Shown: positions 46,560 to 58,416, counted from the first letter of the stretch. The stretch is 64,000 nucleotides of DNA from Lenzites betulinus (GCA_022264855.1 JABYQU010000004.1:62001-126000), one strand, 5' to 3'. Program-made: numbers and translations. The notes: generated by a model from the letters alone, not told the origin.

Positions 46560-47824
46560 ATGTCTCAACCACTTCTGAGGCGTCAGCCTTTCAAAGGTCT
46601 CTACCTTGCTTATCTAGCTGCGTCGATATTCCTGGTCCGCGTACCCCTGTGGACTTTATGGTTCCTGCCGCGTAGCAACCGCCCCAAGTCTTCGTGGCCC
46701 ATCTCGCGATGCATCCGCGTTATGTTACTGCGTCAGCTCACCGGCCTCCCGGGGAAAGTGGGCCTCAGCTCCCGCTACAGCGTCCCGAAGTCGGACGACG
46801 AGCTCAAGAACGCGAGGGTCGTTTGGCTCGAGGCGCTCCCGGAGGACGCGAAGATATTCACTGGGGAGGTCCGCAGGCTCGCGGCCATCACGGGCGTGAA
46901 GTCAGCCCGCGTCCCCGCGTACTGGTTCATCAAGCCGGGCAGCGCGGTCTCGCAGGACTTGAAGGCGAAGTCCGGCGAAGTGACCCTTCTCCATGTCCAC
47001 GGGGGCGCCTTTCACGTAAGTGCATCCCGCCCGAGAATAAGGTAAATGAGAACCCTCTTGCTCACCATTCATGACTGTAGCTGGGAAGCGCACACCCGGA
47101 CTCAACGATCTCTAGCCTTACGCATGGCTTGCTCCACCACAGCAAGAAGCTGGAAAGAGTCCTCGCAGTGGACTACCGTCTCTCAGCGACGGCGCCGGAT
47201 CCCCCGGCGAACCCATTCCCCGCCGCAGTCCTAGACAGCCTCGCGGCCTACCAGTATCTCGTCAAAGATCTGGGGTTCGAGCCGCAGAACATCATAATAG
47301 CGGGAGACTCTGCGGGAGGCAACATCGCGTACGCGCTTGTCCGCCATCTCGTCGAGAGCGCCATCCCGGAGCTGCCGCCGCCCGGCCGCCTGCTGTCGCT
47401 GTCCAGCTGGCTGGATCTGTCGTCGTCCCGCATGGGGCAAGATGCATCCTTGAGGAAGAACTTCTTCAGCGACATCTTCTCCACGGACCTCAAGAACCAG
47501 TTTGGTGGATACGGGACAAATTCGTACTTGGGGGCGCTGGACCGCGAGGAGTTGAAGACCAATCGGTATCTTTCGCCCTGCTCCCCTCACATTAACCCCA
47601 CGGAGGGTCTATTCAAAGGCTTCCCGCCTACCTTTGTCTCCGCGGGCGGCGCGGAGAAGATACTCGACGATTCGCTGGTCGCGGCGGAGAGGCTGAAGGC
47701 GGACGGGGTTCCGGTGACGGTCGACGTCGTCCCGGATGCCGTGCACGATTTCATGGTCTTCACGTGGCACGAGCCGGAGCGGACGAATGCGCTGAAGAGG
47801 GTTTGCAAGTGGTTGGACGAGTAG
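46560..47824 (+). CDS. HSL-family alpha/beta hydrolase, membrane-anchored
   Basis: Two exons (46560-47015, 47081-47824) give 399 aa. A hydrophobic N-terminal segment (LYLAYLAASIFLVRVPLWTL) is a likely signal anchor. The oxyanion-hole motif is HVHGGAFH at the exon junction, the nucleophile elbow is GDSAGGN, and the acid/base pair fits DSL and VHDFMVF near the C terminus (Asp and His). The HGG motif places it in the hormone-sensitive lipase group, family IV esterases. Substrate is unknown; an ER or lipid-droplet membrane esterase is plausible, and fungal relatives include sterol-acetate and steryl esterases. The preceding gene is an oil-body-type protein, a suggestive but unproven lipid context. 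Confidence 0.85.
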
Positions 47825-48319
47825 GATGTTTATGACTATATATCAAACCGAACGCCCTGGTGAATCGAAGTATTCAATTGTTACATACAGCTCACTGACA
47901 ATCGTCAAAGGATGCGCATGCGAGATTCCGTCCATCTGTACACTACCTTCCATTCACGCTTTACTCGTTTCTTACCATGCAATTAGCCGGGTCGAAGGGG
48001 GAATCGGCATATTCACCTGTGGTAGGCTCAGGCTTATATGTTGCGCATGCGCAACCGTGAATGGCTTGAGTTTGCCTAGGATACTTGTCCGCGTGTGTTT
48101 GTGTTTGTTACAGCCAGAGGAGCCCCGGTATGCCTCGGACGATGGCGGCACAGGCACAACAGAACTTACTCGTGCGCTGCTATACAGCGGTAAGAGGTAA
48201 TGCACTCCGGAGCTGTGATCAATGCGGCTCAGTACTAGATGCGGGCGCTTACTGTGTGTGGTGGAGCACCAAAAGATAACATGGATCTGAGAAACTCAGA
48301 CCTCCGCGGTCACCATACC
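47825..48319. other. Spacer, TSC1 promoter
   Basis: About 495 bp with no supported gene. GTGTGTTTGTGTTTG at about 48092 is a short GT-rich run. Confidence 0.4.
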
Positions 48320-51300
48320 ATGTCTTCCGCAACCATCGGGGAGCTCTGCTCGCAGCTCAGGCTCCTGCTCGAAGCCTCGCCCGACGCACTCTCCACCAAC
48401 GAACTACACGCCGAAGTCGATGCCTTCGTCCTGACATGTTCTGCGTCCCCTGAGGCTGGAGCACTGCTGCACCAGCTTGAAGACGAGCTCCAGACCATCT
48501 ACGACGATGTCGTCGGCCATGCTCTCGTCCCCCAGGCCGAGATGTTCCTAGCCTTTCTGTACCGCCTACGGCCGGTCCTCCCATCGAGCTCAATCATCTC
48601 CACCTGGTTTGACTTAGTCCTTCGACCGACACTCCGCGAGCCGAAGCTCCCCCTGCCCGCGGTGAATTATGCGAAGGAACTGATCATCTCCGCTTTGGAT
48701 CCCGGGAGCAACTTCTCCGCTGCAGAAGAGGACTCTGCGGAGGTCGAAAAGCAGAAGGAGCGGGTAGGTGACTTCCGCAGACGGCTCATGGATTTGTACC
48801 TCCTGGACGCCTATAACGAGAGCTCTGGCGATGACGTCCTGGAATGGGCCGAGCTGGATGAGGTACAAAGAGAGAAGAAAGCGTGCTGGAAGGCAAATCT
48901 TGAAGACGTTCTGGTCAAGGTCGCGCTCGAGCGACCTCAGGTAAGTTAGCCGAAGATCGAGGCACCATCCGTCCGCTACTCATTTTATTGTTTCATTTGT
49001 ACAGGACTTCCTCACTGAGCTTTACCACTGCTATATCTCTCCGACATCACGTCTGCAACTCCTCATACTCCTGAATGCCTACACATCCCAAACATCGTTC
49101 CCCGACCATGCTCACGTCCTCGCCTCACACCCGCTCATGACCAGCCTGCTCCACTCACTCATCTTCGACAACTCTTCCACAGTCTGCACTATTGCTCTGA
49201 CTGTACTCATCAAGCTTCTCCCTATCTTTGCCGTGAAGGCGTGCCAGCAGCTCAAGCATCTCCTGCCCCTCCTACTAGTGGTCCTAGCGCGCATCCTTTG
49301 CTGGAAAGAGCGCCAGTCTTCATCACGCATTGTCCAAGTACTCCCGGATCCCGAGGACTCAGACGCGGAAGATGGGTCTGTGTCTGACGACGACGAAGAC
49401 GACGCGCGGGAGGGCAGCCGTTCCCTACAAATCCGCGAAGACATTGGCTGGGAACGGCTGGAGCTCACCTTTGACGGACCCCCATCGAAGGCGCCATCAG
49501 CCGACCGCTACTTTACGTTCCTGTATTATCTGTTCCCGTGCAATACGATCCGGTTCTTACGAGACCCCGTCCGGTACCTCACGGATAACGGAGTAGACAG
49601 TCTGTATACTGTGGACTGGAGGGAGGCCCTTGACGAAGCCAAGATCAGGAGTAAGTGCGAGGTGAGTGTCCACCGCTTTACAGTCCAATCCCAGCCGGAC
49701 TCAAAATTTAATGTAGCCGCTGTTACGACGGCATGTCTTGCATCCTCTGCTCATCTGGCGCGAGGCGACGGAGGAGCTGGAACAACCCGACTTCTGGGAG
49801 CAGTACGACATACCGAAGATAATCGGCAGCGCGACGATGCTCGAAGTCCGGAACGCAGCGCTGGGGCAGCGCCAGCAGCGTCCAAACAGTGCAGCTCCCG
49901 CCCCCAGGTCTCCATCTCCCGAAGCGCCTCCCCGCCCCCCATCCGTTATGGAATCCAATGAGTCGCAGACCGAAGCAGCGGATACGGCCCCGTTGTCCTC
50001 GTCATTGGAGACCGTCCATGTGGAGACAGAGGCGGGCCCTTCCTACGCCTCCGCGGTGCCGAAGATATCGCTCACGCAAATGGTCGCGACCTCCGTCGCG
50101 CTCAAATCTGGTCTTGACGTCGAGATCGTCGACCCCTCCCCTGCGTGGTCCGCAGTCCTGTTCCCGCTGCAGTCGCGCACGCGTTCCTCGTCCCGGGCGG
50201 AGCGGGACTCATCGCAGTCACCCGAGGACCAGGCAGAGGCTCCCGCGACACCCTCACAGTCAGAACACGACAGCTACGAGAATGGGTCTTTGCCGCGGCA
50301 CGTCGCGCAGGCGATATCGTCACTGCAGAGGGAAGTTCTTCTCCTGAAGAATGATCTAAACCTTGAGCTGTGGACTACGCGCGAGAATGTGAAGCATATC
50401 GGACGGCTGTACAAGGAGCGTGTCCTTTCGCGGACCGAGGAGGATGAACGGCAGAGCATGGTAGGCAAGCTATCGTTTCTGGCAGACACCACATGGATCT
50501 CACGTTTTCTTCAGCGCGACAAACTGAAGGAGTACAAGCGCAAGGTGGCAAGCCTGCGAGACGAGCTCAAGCAGACCAAAGATGAGGCTATGCGTGCGCG
50601 TGCTCGGTACCTGGACTGGAACGGGCAGCTGCAGGACCGCATGGTCAAACTGGGCACAGAGAAGAAAGCCTGGACGCGTGAAGCTGCGGCAATGCGTGCT
50701 GCAGAGCAAGAAGCAAAGGTCAGCAGTAACTCAGATCCCTGGGAAATGTGCGCTCACGCCGTCTGGTTTAGGATACGTTTGCCGCCCAAGGCAAGCTCCT
50801 TGCCGAAGCGAACCAGCTCGTGTTCCGATTGGAAACGAAGATGAAGGAGAACGCCCACAAAGTGGACAGGTTGCACGACTATGAAACACAGATTAGCCAG
50901 CTAATCAAGTTGCAACGATTATGGTGCGAGAATCCGTCTATTCTGCAACCAGACAGCTGCTGAACGTGGAGCAGGGAGGCGGATGTACACAAGATCAACG
51001 ACAGCAAGGAGTACCTCGCTGCCTTCGCGAGCAAGTACAGGAAGATGGAGCTACGGCTGGACGCATACGAGAACTGCCAATCAGAGACCGACCAGAGCGC
51101 AGGGTGGGTAGTTCGCAAGTATTCTGGAAGATGTGATCTAACACATGAGAAGCAGTGCACAGAGGCATAGGATTCTCGAGCTGGAGAACCGCATCAAACA
51201 ATCCCAGAAGGAACTGGAAGCGGCGCGGAAAGCAGCGCTGGCACAGAAAGCAAGCACGAGCACAGACGAGTACCGGCTGGTGGAGAAGGCGAACGAGCGA

Positions 51301-51585
51301 CTGCGTGAGGAGAACGAGGACCTGCGTGAGGAGATTGAGGAGGTAAAGGCGATGGTGGAGGTGCTGAAGGCGCAGGTAAGCGGGCGGCAGGGGCTGGTGT
51401 CCTCGCCTCCGCCGTGAAACATGTACGTACGCGAGTAGAATGAGAGCCGGAAGCGGAAGGTGCTGCAGAACGCGGTGGAAGCTGTCCGAAGCTTCGCGCA
51501 CCGAACGAGCCCAGGACACGGGCGTCTGTCCGCATTTGCTGCAAGATGGAAGGTTCTCGAACGGACAGTCGCGCAGGATACATAA
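48320..51585 (+). CDS. TSC1: Hamartin, TSC1 homologue
   Basis: A multi-exon gene of roughly 950 aa from [12 protein letters not shown] at 48320. The N-terminal half is a helical repeat domain with [55 protein letters not shown] and [20 protein letters not shown], the latter a hamartin hallmark. A Ser/Pro-rich linker follows, then a long coiled coil from about [19 protein letters not shown] to the C terminus, including [19 protein letters not shown]. The last exon (after an intron beginning 51375) encodes [16 protein letters not shown] and ends [10 protein letters not shown] at 51585. With TSC2 it restrains Rheb and TORC1. TSC2 is not in the window. The coding end lies only 91 bp before the HSP90 start and overlaps its promoter. 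Confidence 0.88.
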
Positions 51586-51586
51586 A
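51478..51586 (+). promoter_or_regulatory. HSP90 heat shock elements inside the TSC1 coding end
   Basis: GAA (51549-51551), TTC (51554-51556) and GAA (51559-51561) are spaced exactly as a three-unit HSE. A second cluster has GAA at 51478, GAAGCTTC at 51488-51495 and GAA at 51503. ATACATAAA at 51578-51586 is TATA-like and includes the TSC1 stop codon. Role inferred from position 116-200 bp before the HSP90 ATG. Confidence 0.65.
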
Positions 51587-51676
51587 CCCCCCTCCTCCTT
51601 CCTCGTCCCCAGCTTTCTCTATCGTCGCACCCATCCCCATCTTTACCCCCCTCCATTACGATCTTCACGCTCAAAA

Positions 51677-54112
51677 ATGGCAACTGAAAGCTTTGGCTTC
51701 CAGGCTGAGATCAGCCAGCTCCTCGACCTCATCATCAGTGAGTGGCCCGCGCTCACCGCGTCTTTGTACGCGCGTCGATCTCACATGTTTTTGCGCAGAC
51801 ACCTTCTACTCCAACAAGGAGATCTTCCTGCGTGAGCTGATCTCCAACGCGTCCGACGCCATCGACAAGATCCGGTATGCGTCCCTCACGGACCCCTCCG
51901 TCCTTGACTCGGGCAAGGACCTCTTCATCCGCATCACCCCCGACAAGGAGAACAAGATCCTCACCATCCGGGATACCGGTATCGGTATGACCAAGGCTGA
52001 CCTCGTCAACAACCTTGGTACGATCGCGAAGTCCGGCACGAAGGTAAGAACACCGCGCACTGTGGCGGTTCTTTGTAGTTTCTAACTCGCGTGCGTTTAT
52101 AGGGCTTCATGGAGGCGCTCCAGTCCGGTGCCGACATTTCCATGATTGGCCAGTTCGGTGTCGGTTTCTACTCAGCGTACCTCGTCGCCGAGCGTGTGCA
52201 GGTCATTTCGAAGCACAACGACGACGAGCAGTACATCTGGGAGTCGGCCGCTGGTGGCACCTTCACCATCACCACCGACACCGTCAACCCTCCCCTTGGC
52301 CGCGGTTCCGAGATCCGTCTCTACCTCAAGGAGGACCAGCTCGAGTACCTTGAGGAGAAGCGGATCAAGGAGATCGTGAAGAAGCACTCCGAGTTCATCT
52401 CCTACCCCATTCAATTGGCGGTCACCAAGGAGGTTGAGAAGGCAAGTATTCACACGACATGTTCTTTCGTATCCGTTGCTGACTGATTTCACAGGAGGTC
52501 GAGGACGAGGAGGAGGTCGCCGAGGACAAGGAGGAGTCCAAGGTCGAGGAAGTCGAGGACGAGGACAAGGCGAAGGAGAAGAAGACCAAGACGATCAAGG
52601 AGAAGCAGGTCACAAACGAGGAGCTCAACAAGACTAAGCCCCTCTGGACGCGTAACCCTGCGGAGATCACTCCCGAGGAGTACGCTGCCTTCTACAAGAG
52701 CTTGACGAACGACTGGGAGGAGCACCTCGCGGTCAAGCACTTCTCGGTCGAGGGTCAGCTTGAGTTCAAGGCCATCCTCTACGCGCCCAAGCGGTAAGCA
52801 TGTGCCGTATACAGTTGGGTGTGAGCATCCCGCTGATCCTAGCTCTTAGTGCGCCCTTCGATCTCTTCGAGTCGAAGAAGAAGCGCAACAACATCAAGCT
52901 CTACGTCCGCCGTGTGTTCATCATGGACGACTGCGAGGACATCATCCCCGAGTACCTCAACTTCATCAAGGGTATCGTCGACTCCGAGGATCTTCCTCTC
53001 AACATCTCCCGTGAGACCCTCCAGCAGAACAAGATCCTCAAGGTCATCCGCAAGAACCTTGTCAAGAAGTGCCTCGACCTGTTCACCGAGATCTCGGAGG
53101 ACAAGGACAACTTCAACAAGTTCTACGAGTCGTTCGGCAAGAACATCAAGCTCGGTATCCACGAGGACGCCCAGAACCGCAGCAAGCTCGCTGAGTTCCT
53201 GCGCTTCTACTCGACGAAGTCGACTGAGGAGATGACCTCCCTCAAGGGTGAGTGCTTGTTGCTCTTGTTGTTATACTTCTTTTGCTGACTGCTTCTCTTA
53301 GACTACATCACCCGCATGCCTGAGGTCCAGAAGAACATCTACTACCTCACCGGCGAGTCGCTCTCTGCTGTGAAGGACTCTCCGTTCCTGGAGGTCCTCA
53401 AGAAGAAGGGCTTCGAGACTCTTCTCCTTGTCGACCCCATCGACGAATACGCCATCACGCAGCTCAAGGAGTTCGACGGCCACAAGCTTGTCTGCGTCTC
53501 GAAGGAGGGCCTCGAGCTCGAGGAGACCGACGAGGAGAAGAAGGCACGCGAGGAGGAGGCCAAGCAGTTCGAGGACCTGTGCAAGGCTGTCAAGGAGGCG
53601 CTCGGCGACAAGGTTGAGAAGGTCGTCGTCTCGAACCGTATCACCGACTCCCCTTGTGTCCTCGTCACCGGCCAGTTCGGTTGGTCGTCGAACATGGTGC
53701 GTTCGCTCGCGTGTTTTCGTCATGGCTAAGTCGCTAACCGCGTCGTCCACAGGAACGTATCATGAAGGCGCAGGCGCTCCGTGATTCTTCGATGTCGTCG
53801 TACATGGCGTCGAAGAAGACGCTCGAGCTGAACCCCACGAACCCCATCATCAAGGAGCTCAAGCGCAAGGTGTCGGAGGACAAGGCGGACAAGTCCGTCC
53901 GCGACCTCACGTACCTGCTCTTCGAGACCGCGCTCCTCACCTCCGGCTTCTCGCTCGACGACCCCACGTCGTTCGCGAAGCGCATCCACCGCATGATCGC
54001 GCTCGGCCTCGACGTTGACGAGGACGAGGAGTCCGCGCCCGTCGCGTCGACAAGCACCGAGGCACCCGTCGCCGAGGCCGCGTCGACCTCGGCGATGGAG
54101 GAGATCGACTAG
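51677..54112 (+). CDS. HSP90: Cytosolic heat shock protein 90
   Basis: Seven exons (51677-51737, 51799-52043, 52103-52441, 52495-52793, 52850-53247, 53302-53696, 53753-54112) give 698 aa. The N-terminal ATPase domain shows [40 protein letters not shown] and [14 protein letters not shown] charged linker rich in Glu and Lys follows, then the middle domain ([30 protein letters not shown] with [11 protein letters not shown]) and the dimerisation domain ([10 protein letters not shown]). The C terminus is MEEID; the common cytosolic TPR-binding end is MEEVD. The third intron (52442-52494) starts with GC (AAG|GCAAGT). The chaperone matures kinases and receptors with co-chaperones. Confidence 0.97.
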
Positions 54113-54459
54113 AGGGTTCACGGTCGTCTCTGGGGCTCGCAGCGCGTAGATCTGAGAAGTCGTTCTGTCACCTGTACTCTGTATCATAGCTTCACGTCGG
54201 GCATTGCTGTCTTTGTTGCATCTTTCACGATCACTCATGCGTATCTTAGTACCATAGCATCGAATCAATTCTTTGCATCTCTCACTTGGACTATTTAGAC
54301 TGGAGTGACTGGTGGAACCGGATGTGTGAAGGCTCTGCTCAATTTAAAGATGTGTTGTGGGGGTCATAGTATATTGAACAAAATGGTGGTACACTTCTGG
54401 GAGTTATCTGAAGCTGGGCTTCTATGCTACGCGTCTAGCAACGGTATTCCCCCTACAAT
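54113..54459. other. Convergent 3' spacer
   Basis: Between HSP90 and the methyltransferase. No gene seen. Confidence 0.4.
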
Positions 54460-55560
54460 CTATGTCTTCTTCGCGATGACGAGGAAGGTCTGGTACGGAT
54501 ACTCAAACACGCCCTTCTCCTCGTCAACCCACGTCAGCAGCTCCTTGCGCGCCAAGATCGCGTCGATGTCGTCTACGACCTTCTTCTTGTCGTCCGGCGC
54601 GAGGAGCGTGATGTAGCTCTTGCTGCACGCGCGGTTCACGACGATGTCGCGCGTGCCGTCGAGCACGTAGTCCCACACGTTCTCCTCGGGCGGCGCGAAG
54701 TTCGCCTCGTACGACGGCGTGCTGAAGGTCGCGCGCCAGAGCCCGAGGCGGAACTGCGGCGTGCCGCTCTCGTGCTGCTCGATGCGGTCGCGCAGCTGGG
54801 CGACCCACGGGGAACGGTTGCTGATGGCAAGAACACTGTGGTCAGCTCTCCGCGCCGTAGCAGCCGGGGCGTGTGCGCTGCTCACCGGTCCTCGAGGTTC
54901 CAGATGAAGGCGACGATGCCCTCGGGCTTGAGGATGCGCGCGAACTCGGCGGACGCCGTGTCGTAGTCCGGGCACCAGTGGAACGCCTGCATCAGACAAA
55001 GACAGAAGCATATTCAGACAAATGCGTGGCGGACAATGTGGCGGCGGTGGCGAGGGGTACTCTACCTGAGCGATGACGACCAGGTCCGCCCACCCGTCCT
55101 CGATACCGGTGGTGTCGAAGGTGCCCTCTCTGGCGGAGACGCGCGGGTCGGGGACAGTCTCTGTGAAGACCTTGCGCATCCCCTCGCTGGGCTCGATGGC
55201 GCGCAGCTCCTTGATGGCGTCCGTCCAATCGGGGTGCGCGAGCAGGGCGCGGGTGAAGATCCCAGTGCCCGCACCAATTCTACGATGAAGGGTGGGTGTA
55301 TTAGCATCGTAATCCCTCACACAAAGAATGTCGGCACGCGCGGCTTACTCGACTACATTGAGCGGGGGCGATGCCCGCACGGACTTGCGGATATGCGCGA
55401 GGGCGTTGGCCTGGTACGAAGGACGCGCCCTGCGGTCATAAAAGGCTCGAACCTGTCTCCCAGTTCTCCCGATTAAGAAGGGATCCTACCGATCGTAGAG
55501 TTCGTTCGTGCCGGTGCCAAAGCCCTCCTTCGCGATTACGTGCACGTTCGTCTGCGACAT
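54460..55560 (-). CDS. SAM-dependent class I methyltransferase (Methyltransf_11 type)
   Basis: A multi-exon gene starting at 55560 (MSQTNVHVIAKEGFGTG). The order YDRARPSYQANALAHIRKSV, then NVVEIGAGTGIFTRALL (motif I, split by an intron at VVE), AIEPSEGMRKVF (motif II acid) and REGTFDTTGIEDGWADLVVI with AFHWCPDYDTASAEFARILK and GIVAFIWNLED is that of UbiE/Crg1-like small-molecule methyltransferases. Yeast Crg1 methylates lipid-related compounds; the closest fungal proteins are annotated as trans-aconitate-type or generic methyltransferases. The substrate is not predictable here. The C-terminal third carries WRATFSTPSYEANF and GVFEYPYQTFLVIAKK. It converges with HSP90. Confidence 0.85.
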
Positions 55561-56403
55561 GGCTCGCTGCACAATTCGTACTGCAGGGGGACGGTTTGTC
55601 ACGGTGGTGCCTACAAGGAATGTCCTACACCTTGGAGGTGTAAGTGATGGGGAGACTCGAACATTGGGGCGCAGGCTCCTATATATACCACCCACTATCG
55701 GCCGACGGGCAGTATACATCGCCGCTAATCCCACCATCCGGGTACACGCGTTGTGCAAGAATTGCGCCAGTGAGTCAAGAGACGGCTCTTCCACTCACCA
55801 CCATCATACCAAACTTTCTCACGCCTACGCTCAGGTGTGCCCTGTGATCGGGTTTGGATCATATATAGACAAGCTCACCAGCAGGCCAATGATCGTACAC
55901 AACGTCGAACGATACGGTATTGTGAGCGCAAGTGACTCGAGTCTGTAGCGGTGCTTCGATAGAGAAGCCGTTCAACACTCTGGGGAGAGAACCTCTAAGC
56001 TTCAGCGCTCCAGGTAAGTCGGATCCAAGGTTAGACTGCGAAGACCGACCTGTCCAACCACCCGCATACATGAGGTAAGTCCGACGGGTCCGTGACTGGT
56101 GGAAGGCTGTGTGAGCTGACCGGAGCGGAGCCGACACAATATAGTGTAGTGAACCATAGCATCTCAGAACAGATGCCGCAGCTGTAGATGAACTTGAACT
56201 TTTCGCGATCTAGATTCTACAGATACATTGCAGTTCAAGAGATCTCGCATATACACCGCGCAATTGCGGTTGGACTTGCTAGGTAGCTGACTCGTAGTAG
56301 AAATCCTTGGCGTCACAAACACGGAGGTGAGCAGAGTCGACCCTATTATCATGCTTGACCGCGCTCCGGCTTCAATAATGTATTGAGCGGTGAGCTGTAG
56401 AGG
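55561..56403. other. Spacer, no supported gene
   Basis: A GT...AG-rich but unbiased region. TATATATACC near 55680 is a TATA-like box 120 bp upstream of the methyltransferase start. Confidence 0.35.
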
Positions 56404-57132
56404 TTACGTGACGGGGCCGGATCCTGAGGCTTACGTTGACATGGTTCGAACCCTCCGTGCGACTCAAGAGCCTGTTAAGAAGTTACTCCAAGTGAACCGG
56501 TACGTCTCCATACAGCCACTTCTTTCTACGTTGCACATGGTTCATGCCAACCTGTCTTTGCCAACTGACTCACAACTCCATCGGTAACGTAACAGCTAAC
56601 GTTTGCTGAGAGCCTTGCAAATACTTAGAGAAGCGATCGTGGAAGCACTCCATGCGCCCGGCGTACAGTAACACACCATCCCCGCCTCTTTAAACGGTTT
56701 TCTCGCCCTCCCACCGATCACTCAGTGCAGGACCATTTCTTCTACTCAGGACGCCACTCTCATCTATGTGCGCGAGGCGGTCAGCTCACATCCCGTGCCT
56801 CCCTTAATGCCCACCACGCCATCTTCGTCGTCCCATCCTACCAGCGCGGGGACATCGGCGTCGGACGCGTCCTCCGGCTGCGCCGCTTCGAGCAAGCATT
56901 CCAAGCTGCAAACGCCAAAGAGCACGCCGTCATCGTCTACCAGCACATCTCCGACCTCCCCATCTTAGGCCCAGTCGTCGGCGTCCGGAAGGACTGTAGC
57001 GAGGGCGTGGAGTACGCGTTGAGGAACACCGACCTTGGTTCCCCCATTCGCTATGCATACCTGCGCGTCCCAAACGGCCGTGCCCGCCCCCGCGGAGGAT
57101 CTCTTCATCCAAGAGCTCATTCGTCGCCTTAA
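56404..57132 (+). CDS. Doubtful small gene or gene remnant
   Basis: Three or four stretches can be joined: a frame with DPEAYVDMVRTLRATQEPV ending at a GTACGTCTC donor near 56500; REAIVEALHAPG after an acceptor near 56630; DATLIY near 56750; then a strongly C-ending codon frame from 56846 (RGDIGVGRVLRLRRFEQ, EHAVIVYQHISDLPILGPVV) to a stop at 57132. The third-position bias in the last block suggests true or recently lost coding. No convincing start codon was found upstream and I do not recognise a family. The joins are tentative. Lack of a start and a C terminus that runs into Arg/Pro/His-rich sequence may mean a decayed gene. Confidence 0.3.
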
Positions 57133-57462
57133 TTAGCTGGTCCTCACAGTAGAGCCAGCGGGGACAGAGGTCCTAGCCGTCACAACACCCATTAAGCCAC
57201 GGGCGAACGAACCTACCCCCGAGGTCACTCCCCTCGACCTTTAGCCATCACGCCGGTGCCTACCTTGGAGCGAGCGGAGGAGGGTGATCATGATGGCAAA
57301 GTAGAATACTAGATGGGTCGCGTACGTATGAACTTGTAAGACATGGTTGTAATCATAAAGAGTTCGTAGTGAAGCTACTAGCTAGGACATAGAGCAGGCT
57401 AAAGCTCGAGAGTATATTAGATAGACGAGGAAGTATCATATACCGACCTGGTTTTACCAAAA
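57133..57462. other. Spacer, no gene seen
   Basis: Becomes AT-rich toward the tRNA. TTTT on the minus strand at 57459-57462 directly follows the tRNA and should stop Pol III. Confidence 0.45.
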
Positions 57463-57555
57463 CGACACCAGCAGGATTTGAACCTGCGCTCGGAGACCGA
57501 AACAGATAATCGAACAAATTCGAATCTGTCGCCTTAACCACTCGGCCATAGTGTC
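57463..57555 (-). tRNA. tRNA-Ser(CGA), intron-containing
   Basis: On the minus strand GACACTA at the 5' end pairs with TGGTGTC. The D arm has GCC...GGC around GAGTGGTTAA, the T arm is GCAGG-TTCAAAT-CCTGC, and a long variable arm (CGG-TCT-CCG) marks class II. The anticodon stem ACAGA/TCTGT frames CGA at 57520-57522. An 11-nt intron occupies 57508-57518, after position 37. Confidence 0.92.
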
Positions 57556-57684
57556 TGTGAGCTACTCACATTTGTAACATTATCGTGTCACTAACAAATG
57601 TAGCGACACATCCTCGCATCCAGAACTCACCTCGGCTTGTCGCCGTCTACGATCATGAGCGAATGGCCATGTCGAATACTTATG

Positions 57685-58416
57685 TCAAGCTCCAAGAAGT
57701 GTCATCCCAGTATATATATTGTACGTGTGAATCTCCCCGTTCTGCGTCATCGAATGTCGATCAACATAGCTTAAACAGACGATAGCAACCACTACGCTCT
57801 CACCGTATATTTGGCAGACTGTCAGACAGTAGTACGGCGGCCGGATTATGCTGAACGCCGCAGTCGACAACTGGATTGAAGCGTTGCCTGCTACCGTGGA
57901 TCTGCATCCATAAATTCCATTGGCTGCCGCCTGCACAGGCCTGTGAGCCAACCAGGAGAGTGAGAGAGGATTTCTCTCTGCATCGGATCCCGGCGCTGAC
58001 CCACTGATGGTTGGTGTGTAGTTTTGACTGCGAGCTGATGCACTGAAATCGCCCGCTGTCGTGCATAGCTGACCGCCTTGTACAGATCCATCAGTTGCTG
58101 GGGTCAGATTCTGGCCTTGCGTTCGTAACACCCAAGGAGAGCCCTCGTCGCCAGAATATTTCGGGCGAGATGCGCCCGCGCATAGACGATCTTGTCGGTC
58201 GCTGTGGGCGGGGAGCAGGCCTCCTGGACAGTCTATAGGGCGATCGCATTCTTCAAGTTGCCAACCGCGTGGGAGAGCAAAGTCCACAATTACCGCGGCG
58301 CCATGACATGGAATATCACCGTGATGTGCCATACCAGTCGGCCGGTGTACACCTCCAGGGAACCAACAGCAGCAGCGGCACTGCACCAAGACAGATAAAG
58401 CAGCTACGCGAGGCAT
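57685..58416 (-). CDS. Long open frame of doubtful coding status
   Basis: An uninterrupted minus-strand frame of about 243 aa from the ATG at 58416 (MPRVAALSVLVQCRCC). The start is hydrophobic and Cys-rich like a signal peptide, and several N-glycosylation-like sites (NLT, NYT) follow. However, third-position bias is weak, no domain is recognised, and the frame is open further upstream into the divergent DUF6533 gene. It may be chance. If real, it would be a secreted protein. Confidence 0.2.
   Translation of the reverse strand: MPRVAALSVLVQCRCCCWFPGGVHRPTGMAHHGDIPCHGAAVIVDFALPRGWQLEECDRPIDCPGGLLPAHSDRQDRLCAGASRPKYSGDEGSPWVLRTQGQNLTPATDGSVQGGQLCTTAGDFSASARSQNYTPTISGSAPGSDAERNPLSLSWLAHRPVQAAANGIYGCRSTVAGNASIQLSTAAFSIIRPPYYCLTVCQIYGESVVVAIVCLSYVDRHSMTQNGEIHTYNIYTGMTLLGA

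Noticed and set aside
56436..56456. GGTTCGAACCC resembling a tRNA B box
   Set aside because: No acceptor stem or A box at proper spacing; it fits a coding frame instead.
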